Of a DNA stretch of 64,000 bases, positions 1 through 10,004 are shown piece after piece. The notes beneath the pieces were generated by a model. It ran no database searches and was not told the DNA's origin. It was given only the letters and a program-made list of their open reading frames with translations. The first letter of the stretch is position 1. Each line of letters starts with the position of its first letter. This DNA comes from Lithodes maja (lineage: Eukaryota > Arthropoda > Malacostraca > Decapoda > Lithodidae), in NCBI GenBank assembly GCA_037953745.1, contig JBAKBP010006618.1:1-64000 (forward strand), written 5' to 3'. The position numbers and the translations under genes are program-made.

Positions 1-691
1 CAGAGGTATTAGGGTCAGCATTCTCAACATCAACATCCAGAACACCACCACAACCCACAGGAGAGAAAACCAAGTCAAGGGTGTGTCCTAAGATATGAGT
101 TGGGTGGGACACATGGTTTACAAAATTGTTCTGATCAGTCAACTCAAGGAACTCAGGAGAGAATGGCTTCAGATGAGGGCTGTCAACCCAGTAATTAAAA
201 TCTCCACATATCAAAAGTCTTCCGGTTTTAGCAGAAAATTCCTCGAGAAACTGCCCAAACTCTTCCATAAAACCCCGATCTGTGCCACGATGGCCAGGCC
301 TATAGACAACTGCCATTCTTAGAATTTGTTGATGGAGTTTTATTTCCACTTCCAACAGTTCATAATAAAGAGGGGCTGGGTTATGGCTTATTTGCAAGAT
401 ATTCACCAGAGATGTGGAGTAGACAACTGCCACTCCACCACCCGGATGATCTCCCCTAGGCCTAGGAACATTTATTATGGAATGGGTTTTAGGCAATGCC
501 GCCTGGATAATATTCAGATCTGACTCGAACAACCAGGTCTCAGTGAGACATAATACATCAAGGTTACGTTCATCCAAGATCTCGCAAATATGATCCATTT
601 TGTTACGCAAGGAATGAACATTCAACAGACCCAGTTTCAACCGGCTCCCATGTGCATTTTTCAGTTTTTTTAACCTACAAAATTGGTGTTC
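1..691 (-). CDS. LINE ORF2, endonuclease domain (partial, runs off left edge)
   Basis: The minus strand is open from a TGA at 692-694 to the window edge, about 230 residues. It encodes the N-terminal apurinic-type endonuclease of a non-LTR retrotransposon, the enzyme that nicks target DNA to prime reverse transcription. Visible motifs in order are LNVHSLRNK, LCLTETWL (catalytic E in a TETW context), GGGVAVVYS, VVYRPG and GDFNYW. The SDH motif and the reverse transcriptase would lie beyond coordinate 1. The frame begins 22 nt upstream of the ORF1 stop, so ORF1 and ORF2 overlap out of phase. The motif style fits CR1/L2-like LINEs; the exact clade is inferred. No internal stop is visible, so this part may be intact. 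Confidence 0.85.
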
Positions 692-1038
692 TCAATAACT
701 TTATTTCTCTGAGCTGTCATTAAAGGACAATTTCTACTTGAGGCGAAATGATTTGGCGGCTCCGTAACTGATGTGGAGCTCATACAATTTATACATTTGG
801 GGGAAGTCTTGTTGGTGCAGTCTTTTGAGTTATGAGTACCGGCACAGAAGTTGCAGTTTGGATCCTCATTTTTCCGATAACACCTGTCACTGGTATGACC
901 AAAGCCCTGGCAATGGTAACATTATGTTACCCAGAAGCGATCGTATGCACGACATCTCACAAGTCCAACATACACAGAATTGCCATCATCCACAATGGAA
1001 GAGCGTATTTCAGGTGACAGGTAGCCACTCAAGAGGGC
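670..1038 (-). pseudogene. LINE ORF1 C-terminal part with zinc knuckles, in-frame stop
   Basis: This is the 3' end of the ORF1 (Gag-like, nucleic-acid-binding) gene of the same minus-strand LINE. It ends in TAA at 670-672, just inside the ORF2 frame. Two clear knuckles are readable, CYHCQGFGHTSDRC (C-x2-C-x4-H-x4-C) and CNFCAGTHNSKDC (C-x2-C-x3-H-x4-C), followed by a third, degenerate cysteine/histidine cluster. An in-frame TAA at 922-924 lies immediately before the first knuckle, and the frame closes upstream at 1039-1041. I therefore call it broken. Such knuckles package LINE RNA in Jockey, I and CR1-type elements. The upstream half of ORF1 is not recognisable. Confidence 0.75.
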
Positions 1039-1041
1039 TCA

Positions 1042-1316
1042 GATTTGTATGGGAACTGTGTACGTATTCCACGCAACCGTGCCGATGGTTGAAAACTCTC
1101 AAAGTCCACGTGCGTGCGCGTGAGCGCGCAATAACCTGGTTTTTTGGGGTAATTGCCTTCAATTTTTTACTCTTGTAAAATACGTTTTCGGGGGCTCTGT
1201 AGGACCGTTCTTTAAGCTTTTTGAGCGGTTTTTCGTGGTTTTTCCTTCATTCCTAACCCATTCGCTATTGTTTCTGGAATAAAACCATTTTTTGAAAACC
1301 GGCCGGGTTCTGGTGA
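1042..1316. other. Short spacer between two LINE remnants
   Basis: I see no gene here. The minus-strand LINE ORF1 similarity fades near 1085. The plus-strand LINE ORF1 frame opens after a TGA at 1314-1316. A short alternating GTGCGTGCGCGTGAGCGCGC stretch is present near 1112. Confidence 0.4.
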
Positions 1317-2520
1317 ACAAACATTACAAAACTAGCCGGGGCTCCACGGGTTAACAAGCCGAGACAATGCACAAATTGCTGGAAGCTTGGGCATTCAACC
1401 CCACAGTGTCGGGCTCTCAATGCTTGTTGCTTAAATTGCGGCTCAGAACAACATGCTCTCAACAATTGTCAAGCCAGCGCGCCCCGTTGTGCAAATTGTG
1501 ACGGGTCCCACAAAGCCAATGACAGAACATGCCCGCACTTTGCGTTTCATCGTGACGTATTACAGTTACAGGCCACAAAAGGACTCTCCTTCCGGTCTGC
1601 TGCAGCACAATTAAGGCAGGAAGGTAAATCTCCTCCATATCGACGGTATGAATCAACTACATCCGCTGACTCCTCTGACCACCAGCATCCAGAGCAGCCT
1701 CCGGCACCACCTATTAGCCCACAACATTACCCCACCAATGATACCTTCCGTTTAGTTCACCTTAACTCCCCGGACCTATCCACCTCTAACAGGTTCGAGG
1801 GATTTACTAACTTGACCGATGATACTGAGTTTTGGAACATGACTGCCGAAGAGAACCTCATGGAATGTAACACAGTACCAGATATAGAGACTTCTCCCCA
1901 ATCTCACTCCACCCAGTCGCAGCCTCGGAAAAAGCGTAAGGTTGCAAGTCCTATCCGGTCATTATCCCGGACCTCGAAACTCGGTTCCACCACACAGAAG
2001 TGGGTTATGCTTACCCACGATCCGGACTGTGGCTGCCATAACTGCGGCCAATTCTTTCTACTTCAGCACAAGACTTCTACCCGTACAGTACTCACCGAAC
2101 ATCTTCACAAATTTCTTTCCCAGCGAGCTCCAGCGGAAGATGCTCAAATTCACCCTACTCCTTGTTATTGTGTCACCCATATTTGTGAATCTGATCCTAC
2201 GCCCAAGGACTTGATACAGAGATTCCTGAAGGACAATAACCTGTTGGATTCTGACTTGACTAATATAGAGCTATCACAATCCCGATTTGATGTTCACCAA
2301 CCTCCTGTCAATGTGCGTACCACCCTCACCACGCCTGATCCTCCCTGTAACCTTGAGCGACATGTTCCGTTAGCCGCTCCCCACTGCCCAGATCCCGATG
2401 CTCCCAAACCTAGGGACATTCCCCCACAAACTCCTGCTAACCCAACGACACCATCATCTGACGAACCTTCGATAAAGACTCATCATACCCCGAGCCCCTC
2501 ACAATCTCCTGTATTGATAT
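1317..2520 (+). pseudogene. Jockey/I-type LINE ORF1, 5' part, split by LTR element
   Basis: The frame is open from 1317 with no stop until the inserted LTR at 2521. It encodes the Gag-like ORF1 protein of a non-LTR retrotransposon. Three consecutive zinc knuckles lie near the start: CTNCWKLGHSTPQC, CLNCGSEQHALNNC and CANCDGSHKANDRTC. A long Ser/Pro/Gln-rich tail follows. A basic cluster, PRKKRKV, occurs after the knuckles and resembles a nuclear localisation signal. There is no ATG before the knuckles and the usual upstream half is missing, so this copy is truncated at its 5' end. The same frame resumes at 11828 after the retrotransposon. Jockey/I assignment rests on the knuckle pattern and the neighbouring endonuclease. 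Confidence 0.8.
2517..2520. repeat. Target-site duplication ATAT, left copy
   Basis: ATAT precedes the TG of the 5' LTR and recurs at 11824-11827 directly after the CA of the 3' LTR. Four to five bp is usual for Ty3/gypsy integration. Confidence 0.8.
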
Positions 2521-4338
2521 TGTGACGTACCCAGTGCGTGGCAACGCAACCTGATTGTACTCCTTGGTACTCCACTGTACCGCCACTGTGCGGTACCTCT
2601 GTACCGCTGTACCGTGCTGGCTGCCTATATTGAGTGTGACAACGTATAACTATGTTCTTTGTATCTCTGCAAAGGTCTCGTCATGTGCTAACCAGTGGTG
2701 GGTTTTGTTTTAAGCCATGTCGAGACCTTCCATTTAATATGTAGTATCAATAGAGAAGTTGATAGATAAGACAATGGGAGTTCAGAGAGAGAGAGTGAGT
2801 TGGGCTTCAGAGCGAGAGGGTAGCAATGCGCCACGCTGCCGGGGGGGTGGTTGCCAGACGTATGGACCGGTTGGCAGCCTTGCGCTTATAGCTGGGCGCG
2901 ACAGGGTTGGTAGTCCATTGCCGCCTGCCTATGCTGCCTGGGCTGCCCATGTTGTCGTACTGCACATTGCCTGGAGGCTCGCTGTGTGTTCCATGATCAG
3001 GTTGCCTAGAACCTTTGAGATTCTAACATCCCTTGCCCTCTCTCCCAACTTCTCACGGTTGCACTCTTTCTCTCTGACGACATTACTCTCATTTCATTCT
3101 TCTCTCTATTTAAATGCATAACCTTCCCTTGAGGTCCTAAAGGGTTTCAGCACTCACCTCTCGTATTACTCTTAGGACAAGCATATATTTACATGTATTA
3201 GATTTAAGGGGTTAATGTGAACAGCGATCTTCTTGATGAGGATAGTTGGTGAACGTTCTACATGTTCACGAGTTATATGCCCAGCTCATCATCCAATTTG
3301 TGACTAGACTAGTGCCATGTGTAAGAGCCCGACCATGCCCAGGAGTTGTCTGTAGAGGGGCGAGGACTTAGCCTTGATTTGCCTACCGAGCCAGGAGCGA
3401 GTGTAGTACCAGAGACTACAGCTCGCTCGTAGTGCCGGTATAGTAGAGTAACGTAATTTATCTGTCCTTGTGTTCTCTGCAGTCTTTTCCTGGGTTCTCG
3501 CTTTCGGTGCTGGGACTCGTTGTTCCTGTGACTTGGCCTGCTAGCTAGAACACATGGGGATGATGAGTGGGTTATATCTTTATTTTACTATGCATTGCAG
3601 CTCTCTTTAAGTTTATGTATGTAACACTTTACAATACACATTACTCACACACAAGACAACACTATTAATACTTTCATGTATCAATTAACTGCACTGTCGT
3701 TTTGCTGCTGTGTCCGGAGTTCTGTTGCGTAGGGCGCATACGGACTCAGAGGGGAGACAGAGTGAGAGAAGCGAAGTAGCCTATGCGGTAGTAGGCTACC
3801 GGCGCAGTACTGTTGCCTGTAACCTTTTAGTTATTCCAAGTATAGATTCATTCTTATAATAAGTGACTACTATTTATGTTCCTTCCATGTGTATTATTAG
3901 GTATCTACTGGATCATGAACATCTTGTATGCTACATGCTAGTGCATGTTAGTAGGGGACAGTTATTCTAGTGCACGCGCTTTCAAGTAGGCGTGTACATT
4001 TGTCATTTAGCATTTCACTGTCATACCTTTAGCCTGCTTCTATTCTACATTATTAGAGGCTTAATATTAACGTAGTTTCTTGAGTATTGCATTTCTTTAG
4101 TAATAACGTAACCTATAAATGTCTGAGGGAGTTTAGCCTCATAGCCTACCCCTGTTGTACACTTTCGCCGAGTTAAGGTACCTCGTTACCATAGACGATA
4201 ACTCTGTAGGGCGTTGGTGCTTTTGTTGTCTGGAGCATATAGTATTTGGGACTGGAATCGAGCGTGTCGTTGTCACATAAGCCATTTCTGTCCTACGATC
4301 AAGAATCCCGAATATGTATTGCCGATCCAGCCGTAACA
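2521..4338 (+). repeat. 5' LTR (about 1818 bp)
   Basis: It starts TGTGACGTACCC and ends GCCGTAACA. It repeats at 10005-11823 with three differences that I noticed: a 1-bp indel near 3147, T/C near 3812, and G/T near 4298. The LTR should contain the promoter and polyadenylation signals, but I cannot place either with confidence. A short stem GTGAAC...GTTCAC lies near 3250-3272. Small ORFs inside it occur identically in both LTRs and are probably not coding. Confidence 0.93.
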
Positions 4339-4341
4339 AAA

Positions 4342-4359
4342 TGGCGACCTTGCACAAGA
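4342..4359 (+). other. Primer-binding site candidate
   Basis: TGGCGACCTTGCACAAGA begins 3 nt after the 5' LTR. The leading TGG matches the complement of a tRNA CCA end, as expected for a minus-strand primer site. An arginine tRNA is possible from remembered 412/mdg1-type sites, but I did not match it to a crustacean tRNA. Confidence 0.65.
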
Positions 4360-4583
4360 TTCAGTAGTATCCTATCACATGTTTTTTGGAGAACTATTCT
4401 ATGCTACCTAGTAGAGCTGGCTAGAATTTTCTTGCATATTGGAGGAATTTTTATTGTGTCATTATTGTATTGGTGGACTTGCAGATTGTTTCGTTGGGGG
4501 TGTCTAGAGTAGAGTCATTCAAGCATCTTTAACATTTTGTGAGTCGAGACTGCAATTAGTAATAAGCACTTCTTTTTTTTTTT
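4360..4583 (+). other. Retrotransposon leader
   Basis: Untranslated leader between the primer-binding site and the Gag-Pol start. It ends in a T-run just before the first ATG. I see no other feature. Confidence 0.5.
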
Positions 4584-7500
4584 ATGAACAGCAATTGTAT
4601 AACCGGCACTATGTCTAATGACTCATCATTTACGGGGGAGGATAACACGGTACAGCCTAGTGACCAGCAAGTACAACAGATATTGAGGGAGGGGAGTGTT
4701 ATAAGTGGAGAGAGGGATGCCCGGGCATTTTTGCAGACACCTTTGACCGAACAGCGCCTGCAGGCTATTGATTGTTACGGTCTTCGCTGTTTAGCCACGG
4801 TTTTGGGGCGGGACTGTCCTGACAGTTGGCCCAAGAAGAATTTGGTGGCATGTTTGTTGGGTGATGGCGATGGGGCGGTGGGTGGAGTGGGGTCTTGGGG
4901 GGTTCCCTCCAAGCCTCCATTCCACTCTACCCCTGAGCTGGGCCCTCAGCCAGCGATTCTTAGCACGATGCAGCAGGAGGGTTCTCAATGGCAAGCTGGC
5001 TTACCCGTAAACACGTCTCGGTGTGGATCCCCCATGTTGTGCTCTCCCCCCCCAGGCCTGTCTCCTGAGATGTTATTTCAGCTAGAACTAGCTAAGCTTA
5101 AGTTGCAAGAGAGTCAACAGGCTAGTATAGAACGGATTAAGCTGCAGGAGACTCAGATACAACAGGCTAGTATAGAACGCATAGAGGTTGCTAGAATCCA
5201 AGCCAATCAGGATGCAACCAGGTACCAGGCTGAAATGGATGTCGAGAAGTCTAGAGTAGAGACCACGGGGCGTCATCTCGGTGGTGGGCACCGGGTTACA
5301 GACTCACTTTCGCATTTAATTAAGTTAGTACCCGCATTTGATGAGACAGCAGTGACTGAGTTTTTTGCTCGTTTCGAAAAGAAGTGTCGTGAGTATGACT
5401 GGCCGGAGGTTAAATGGGCAGCATTAGTTTCATCACGTCTAGTGGGTAAGGGGTTGAAAGCCTACGATGCACTGTCACTGGACGAGAGTGTCGTGTATGG
5501 ACTGGTGAAGGAGGCTGTGCTCCGGGCCTACGAACTGCAATCCGAAACTTATAGATTGAAGTTCCGTGGCGTGAATAAGAAGAGCGACGTCAGTTTTATG
5601 GAGCACGCACGGGACTTAACAGATGCATGTAATAACTGGTTTCGGTCCGAGCACGCAGAGTCGGCTGAGGAAATTAAGCAACTTTTCTATCTGGAACAGT
5701 TTTACAAATGTACTGGAACCGATCTAACGCTGAACATTAAGGAAAAATGTCCCAAGACAGTAGAGGAGGCTGCCAAGATGGCAGACTTCAGATTATCATT
5801 GATTCGTGGTTGCGGTGCCGCTCAGAGGGCTGAGTCAGGGCAGAAGGGGCGCTATACCCCACCCACCAGAGTTTTCGATAATAACAAATCCTATGACACA
5901 CATAACCACACTAAAAGCATTGCACCTAATAACACCTACAAACACAAGCCTCTCCCGTTTACTAAAGGTCAGGCCCCTTCTTCGCCCGCACAAGGGAAGA
6001 AGCCCATTGGGGATGTGAAATGTTACAAATGTCAGAAGCTAGGCCATTATTCACGTGAGTGCCCTAGTAACACTCCCGCTAAGCCGGTGTCATTGGTTCA
6101 CAGTATCGGTGTGTCTCTGAAGGCTGCAGCAACTGCCCGGGGTAGGTTGTCAGCAGCTGAGGCACACGCGGTAAAGAAGCGTACGGAAGGCTCGACACCT
6201 GTCCGGGACACTTTCTGTAGCCATCGGGGGCACGGGTTTGTGAGCTGGGGGAGTGAACTACGGAGGGTTGACTTGCTGAGGGATACGGGGGCTTCGCAAA
6301 CTTTGTTGAGGAACTTCACAGGGAAACCGATAAATGCGGCCAGAGTTGTTGTGGTGCAGGGTATAAATGCTACGAGGTCATACCCACTTGTGAGGTTGGA
6401 GTTGAGAGTGGGAGAGGTGTGCAGGGAGCTGGATGTAGGGATCGTTGAGTGTTTGCCAGTTGAGGGCGTCGACCTTCTTCTCGGCAACGACTTTGCGGTG
6501 CCCACTTCCGGGACTCCACCCTTAGTCGTTGCCGAGAGGACGGCCGACGTGGATGGTGAGAATCGGGAATGGGTTGGGAGGTGCCAACAGGATGAGATGG
6601 CCTGTGTGGTAACCCGATCTCGCTCTGCGGCTCCTGCACAGCCTAGCACTCAACCTCGGGGACAGTGGAGGAAGGATCAGGAGAAGGTTGCTAAGGGCAG
6701 GAAAAGGGACATTGATTCTGCTGCACTTCTCGGTGATTCGGTACTTGGACCTATAATAAACACGGGAGTTGACTCTGGCCCAGATATGGGGTGTAACAAG
6801 GCAGAGTTGGGTAAGACTTCGCGTGAGGCAAGAGCTGTAGCGAGAGCCACTAAGGCAGTAGAGCCTACTAGCCGGGGTAATGTCTTATTACAAAACCATC
6901 TTGATGCATTGACGCCCAGGGACATTAGTGAGCAGCAGCTGCAAGACGCTAGCCTAGCTCGTTATAGCAATGGTGCCATAGAGTTGGAGGAAGATGGGGA
7001 TGCGAAGCCGGGAGATTTCTTTAGGCTCAACAGGATATTGTACCGCAGATTTCTAGACCCCAAATCGAAGTGGGAGGGCGGTGCGAGGGTAGTAGACCAG
7101 GTGGTTGTTCCAAATAAGTATAGAGAGTCCTTATTGTGTCTGGCGCATGATGTGCCGGTGGCGGGTCATTTGGGGGTAACAAAAACATTGGCGGCATTGG
7201 GCAGGTTTTTCTGGTGGCCTGGGGTCAAGGCTGATGTCTGTGCATGGGTGGCTGGGTGTGCGACCTGCCAGACAACGGGGAAGCCTAACCAGACCATCCC
7301 GAAGGCACCTTTGTTTCCCATACCTGTCACCGGGCCTCCGTTCAGCAAAGTTGTAGTAGATTTGGTTGGCCCTTTCCCGCCTACTAGTAGTGGCAATAAA
7401 TTCCTGTTGACAATCATGGATGTGGCTACGAGATACCCGGACGCATACCCCATGAGAAACGGCTCGGCAAAGGCAGTTGTTAAAAACTTATTATTGTTCT

Positions 7501-9722
7501 GTTCCCGTTATGGATTTCCACGTGAGGTGCAGTCAGACCAGGGGAGCAATTTTACATCCAAATTGTTCAAGCAAACCCTTCAGTTGCACGGTATATGTTC
7601 TGTAGTGTCGTCAGCCTACCATCCCGAGAGTCAGGGAGTCTTGGAGCGGTGGCACTCGACCCTGAAGAGTATGCTACGCTGTTACTGTGCAGAACATGAC
7701 ACTGATTGGGATTTGGGTCTGCCGTATGTTCTGTTCGCTGCACGTGAAGTCCCAGGAGAGAGCCTGGGGTTCAGTCCAAATCAACTAGTCTTTGGCCATA
7801 ATGTGAGAGGACCTTTAAGTATGGTGAAAGAGATCTGGGAGGGCGAAGAGAAGCCGGGGTCTGTACTTAAATATATCCTTGAGAGCCGGGAGAGACTTAT
7901 AGGTTGCATGGCAGCGGCAGGTAATAACTTGGTTAATGCACAGGCGGTCATGAAGCACCAGTATGACGCCAAGGTGAAGCTTCGGGAGTTTTCGGTGGGT
8001 CAGGAGGTAATGTTGCTTTTACCTTTGCCTGGACACCCCCTTTCTGCCAAGTTCATTGGGCCGTATGTGGTGGCTAAGAAACTGTCCGACCTTGATTATC
8101 TCGTTGCAACACCTGACCGTAGAAAAAAACATCAGTTATGTCATGTTAACCTCATGAAAGAGTATGTGAGACGCCCCTCAGAGCCTCTCACTGTCCCTGT
8201 GCTGGCCTGCAGCGGCCAGGGTGGAGAAGGAGGTGGGGACAGTCATGCTGCTGAGGAGGATAGCTGGGACTGTGTCATTTCCGCGGAACAGTGGGCGGGG
8301 AATACTGAACAAGAGGCTAGGCAAGCTGTAAGTCACCTGCCTGAGCACCAGGGTGCTGCTGTCCTAGGCCTGTTCAGGTCATACCCCTCTGTTTTCGCCG
8401 AACACCCAGGTCTCACTACTCAGGTAACGCACGACGTGGACGTCGGTGATAATGTGCCCTTCAAGTCAGTGCCCTACCGTGTGCCCCCGGTAAAGTTGCC
8501 AGCTTTACGGGAGGAGTTAAAGTACATGGTTGAGAGAGGGATGATCACTGAAGGTTATGTGAAGTGGACATCACCCGTCACGTTGCAGCCAAAACCTGAC
8601 GGCAAGGTGCGGTTCTGCATAGATTTTCGTAGGCTAAATGGCTTGACCACTACCAACCCTTACCCTTTGCCTCGAGTTGACGACAGCGTGGACAAGATAG
8701 GGAATGCAAAGTACCTTACTAAAATTGATCTTGTAAAAGGCTACTGGCAAGTACCCCTGTCGGACCGAGCTAAGCAAGTTTGTGGTTTTGTGGTAGATGG
8801 CAAGACCTACCAATGTAACGTAATGCCTTATGGGCTTAAGAACGCACCTGCCACGTTTCAGAACCTGATGAATGATATTTGTGACGAAATCCCTAACTGC
8901 ACGGTCTACCTTGATGACGTGATAGTGTATGATGACAATTTTGAAAATCACCTAAGGCACTTAGAGACCCTGTTTGGGAAGTTGCACGATGCTGGGCTGG
9001 TGGTGAACCTGAGGAAGTGCGAGTTTGTAAAGGCTACTGTGCAGTATCTTGGCTTCGTGGTCGGGTTAGGCCGGGTGTGCCCCCCCCTGAGCAAGATACA
9101 GGCTATCAATATGTTTCCCAGGCCCACCACTAAGCGCCAGGTCATGCGGTTCCTAGGTATGATAGGCTATTATAGGCGCTTCATCCGGGGATACTCTACT
9201 GTCTTAGCACCGTTAACTGATCTACTGTCGAAGTCAGTGAAGTTCTGTTGGGCTGCGGAGTGTCAGAGGGCTTTCGACCTAGTCAAGCACCTGCTGTGTA
9301 CACATCCGATTTTGAGAGCCCCAGACTTTTCCAGGAGTTTTCAGCTGGCGACTGATGCCAGCGGTGTGGGTGCCGGGGCAGTGTTACTGCAGACTGATTC
9401 CGAGGGCTTGGAACACCCAGTGAGCTTCTTTTCTCGCAAGTTTAATTCGGCACAAAGGAATTACTCGACTATAGAGAAGGAGCTTCTTGCTATCGTTTTG
9501 TCGCTCAAACATTTCGAAGTTTATGTTCCAGCCTACGGCCCGGTAGTGACGATTTATACGGACCATCATCCCTTGAAATTCCTAAATCAGTTTCACAATC
9601 GGAATATGCGGTTGACCAGGTGGTCCCTAATGCTCCAAGAGTATAATCTCAACATTCAGCATATTGCCGGGAGTGAGAACGTGATAGCAGATTGTCTATC
9701 AAGGGTTGATGATCCAGGATAG
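4584..9722 (+). CDS. gag-pol: Gag-Pol polyprotein, order Gag-PR-IN-RT-RH
   Basis: A single 1712-residue frame; a second Met at residue 10 could also start it. Gag has a helical, Gln/Glu-rich region (about 160-225), a capsid with a SCAN-like segment (about 323-404) and the zinc knuckle CYKCQKLGHYSREC (480-493). Protease follows with DTGAS (567-571) and the flap-like LLLGND (631-636). Integrase has zinc ligands H855, H862, C892 and C895, the catalytic triad D926, D985, E1021 (exact D-35-E spacing) and a GPY module near 1159-1161. Reverse transcriptase has TKIDLVKGYWQV (D1382) and YLDD (1442-1445). RNase H has D1591, E1633, D1660 and D1703. All catalytic residues are present, so it should be competent for replication inside cytoplasmic particles and for nuclear integration. 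Expression as one frame means no ribosomal frameshift is needed. Confidence 0.95.
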   Translation: MNSNCITGTMSNDSSFTGEDNTVQPSDQQVQQILREGSVISGERDARAFLQTPLTEQRLQAIDCYGLRCLATVLGRDCPDSWPKKNLVACLLGDGDGAVGGVGSWGVPSKPPFHSTPELGPQPAILSTMQQEGSQWQAGLPVNTSRCGSPMLCSPPPGLSPEMLFQLELAKLKLQESQQASIERIKLQETQIQQASIERIEVARIQANQDATRYQAEMDVEKSRVETTGRHLGGGHRVTDSLSHLIKLVPAFDETAVTEFFARFEKKCREYDWPEVKWAALVSSRLVGKGLKAYDALSLDESVVYGLVKEAVLRAYELQSETYRLKFRGVNKKSDVSFMEHARDLTDACNNWFRSEHAESAEEIKQLFYLEQFYKCTGTDLTLNIKEKCPKTVEEAAKMADFRLSLIRGCGAAQRAESGQKGRYTPPTRVFDNNKSYDTHNHTKSIAPNNTYKHKPLPFTKGQAPSSPAQGKKPIGDVKCYKCQKLGHYSRECPSNTPAKPVSLVHSIGVSLKAAATARGRLSAAEAHAVKKRTEGSTPVRDTFCSHRGHGFVSWGSELRRVDLLRDTGASQTLLRNFTGKPINAARVVVVQGINATRSYPLVRLELRVGEVCRELDVGIVECLPVEGVDLLLGNDFAVPTSGTPPLVVAERTADVDGENREWVGRCQQDEMACVVTRSRSAAPAQPSTQPRGQWRKDQEKVAKGRKRDIDSAALLGDSVLGPIINTGVDSGPDMGCNKAELGKTSREARAVARATKAVEPTSRGNVLLQNHLDALTPRDISEQQLQDASLARYSNGAIELEEDGDAKPGDFFRLNRILYRRFLDPKSKWEGGARVVDQVVVPNKYRESLLCLAHDVPVAGHLGVTKTLAALGRFFWWPGVKADVCAWVAGCATCQTTGKPNQTIPKAPLFPIPVTGPPFSKVVVDLVGPFPPTSSGNKFLLTIMDVATRYPDAYPMRNGSAKAVVKNLLLFCSRYGFPREVQSDQGSNFTSKLFKQTLQLHGICSVVSSAYHPESQGVLERWHSTLKSMLRCYCAEHDTDWDLGLPYVLFAAREVPGESLGFSPNQLVFGHNVRGPLSMVKEIWEGEEKPGSVLKYILESRERLIGCMAAAGNNLVNAQAVMKHQYDAKVKLREFSVGQEVMLLLPLPGHPLSAKFIGPYVVAKKLSDLDYLVATPDRRKKHQLCHVNLMKEYVRRPSEPLTVPVLACSGQGGEGGGDSHAAEEDSWDCVISAEQWAGNTEQEARQAVSHLPEHQGAAVLGLFRSYPSVFAEHPGLTTQVTHDVDVGDNVPFKSVPYRVPPVKLPALREELKYMVERGMITEGYVKWTSPVTLQPKPDGKVRFCIDFRRLNGLTTTNPYPLPRVDDSVDKIGNAKYLTKIDLVKGYWQVPLSDRAKQVCGFVVDGKTYQCNVMPYGLKNAPATFQNLMNDICDEIPNCTVYLDDVIVYDDNFENHLRHLETLFGKLHDAGLVVNLRKCEFVKATVQYLGFVVGLGRVCPPLSKIQAINMFPRPTTKRQVMRFLGMIGYYRRFIRGYSTVLAPLTDLLSKSVKFCWAAECQRAFDLVKHLLCTHPILRAPDFSRSFQLATDASGVGAGAVLLQTDSEGLEHPVSFFSRKFNSAQRNYSTIEKELLAIVLSLKHFEVYVPAYGPVVTIYTDHHPLKFLNQFHNRNMRLTRWSLMLQEYNLNIQHIAGSENVIADCLSRVDDPG

Positions 9723-9993
9723 TCGTGCACGGTGTGTGGGTTGAGCAGGAGTAAAATTAGGCTATCATAATGCCGTCCAAAAAGATTATAAAACAATAAA
9801 ATAAACGAGAAATTTTTTTTTTTAGTTTTGTAAGTCTTTATTGTTGTAGCATGATGCATGCGATATTGTGTTTTATGTATAATTCACACTTCAGTTGTTG
9901 TGCACCTTTTGCAATTAGTGGCAGCTAAGGGTAGCAGGTCGGTTGGTTGCCTGTCAGATTTTGATAATGCTTCTAAGGTCGATTATCTAAAAT
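9723..9993 (+). other. Retrotransposon 3' untranslated region
   Basis: About 270 bp between the Gag-Pol stop and the polypurine tract, AT-rich near 9780-9830. I see no env-like frame. Confidence 0.6.
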
Positions 9994-10004
9994 CTTGGGG
10001 GGGC
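9994..10004 (+). other. Polypurine tract
   Basis: CTTGGGGGGGC, with seven Gs, abuts the 3' LTR. This is the expected plus-strand primer position. Confidence 0.7.

Noticed and set aside
771..1178. 135-residue plus-strand frame
   Set aside because: It is antisense to the LINE ORF1 zinc knuckles, which are the better explanation.
2759..3121. 120-residue frame repeated identically at 10243-10605
   Set aside because: It lies inside both LTRs, has no recognisable domain, and duplication of the LTR explains the identical copy.
3225..3275. TTGATGAG followed by a GTGAAC...GTTCAC stem in the LTR, considered as a hammerhead ribozyme
   Set aside because: The CTGATGAG core and the GAAA strand are not present in the needed order.
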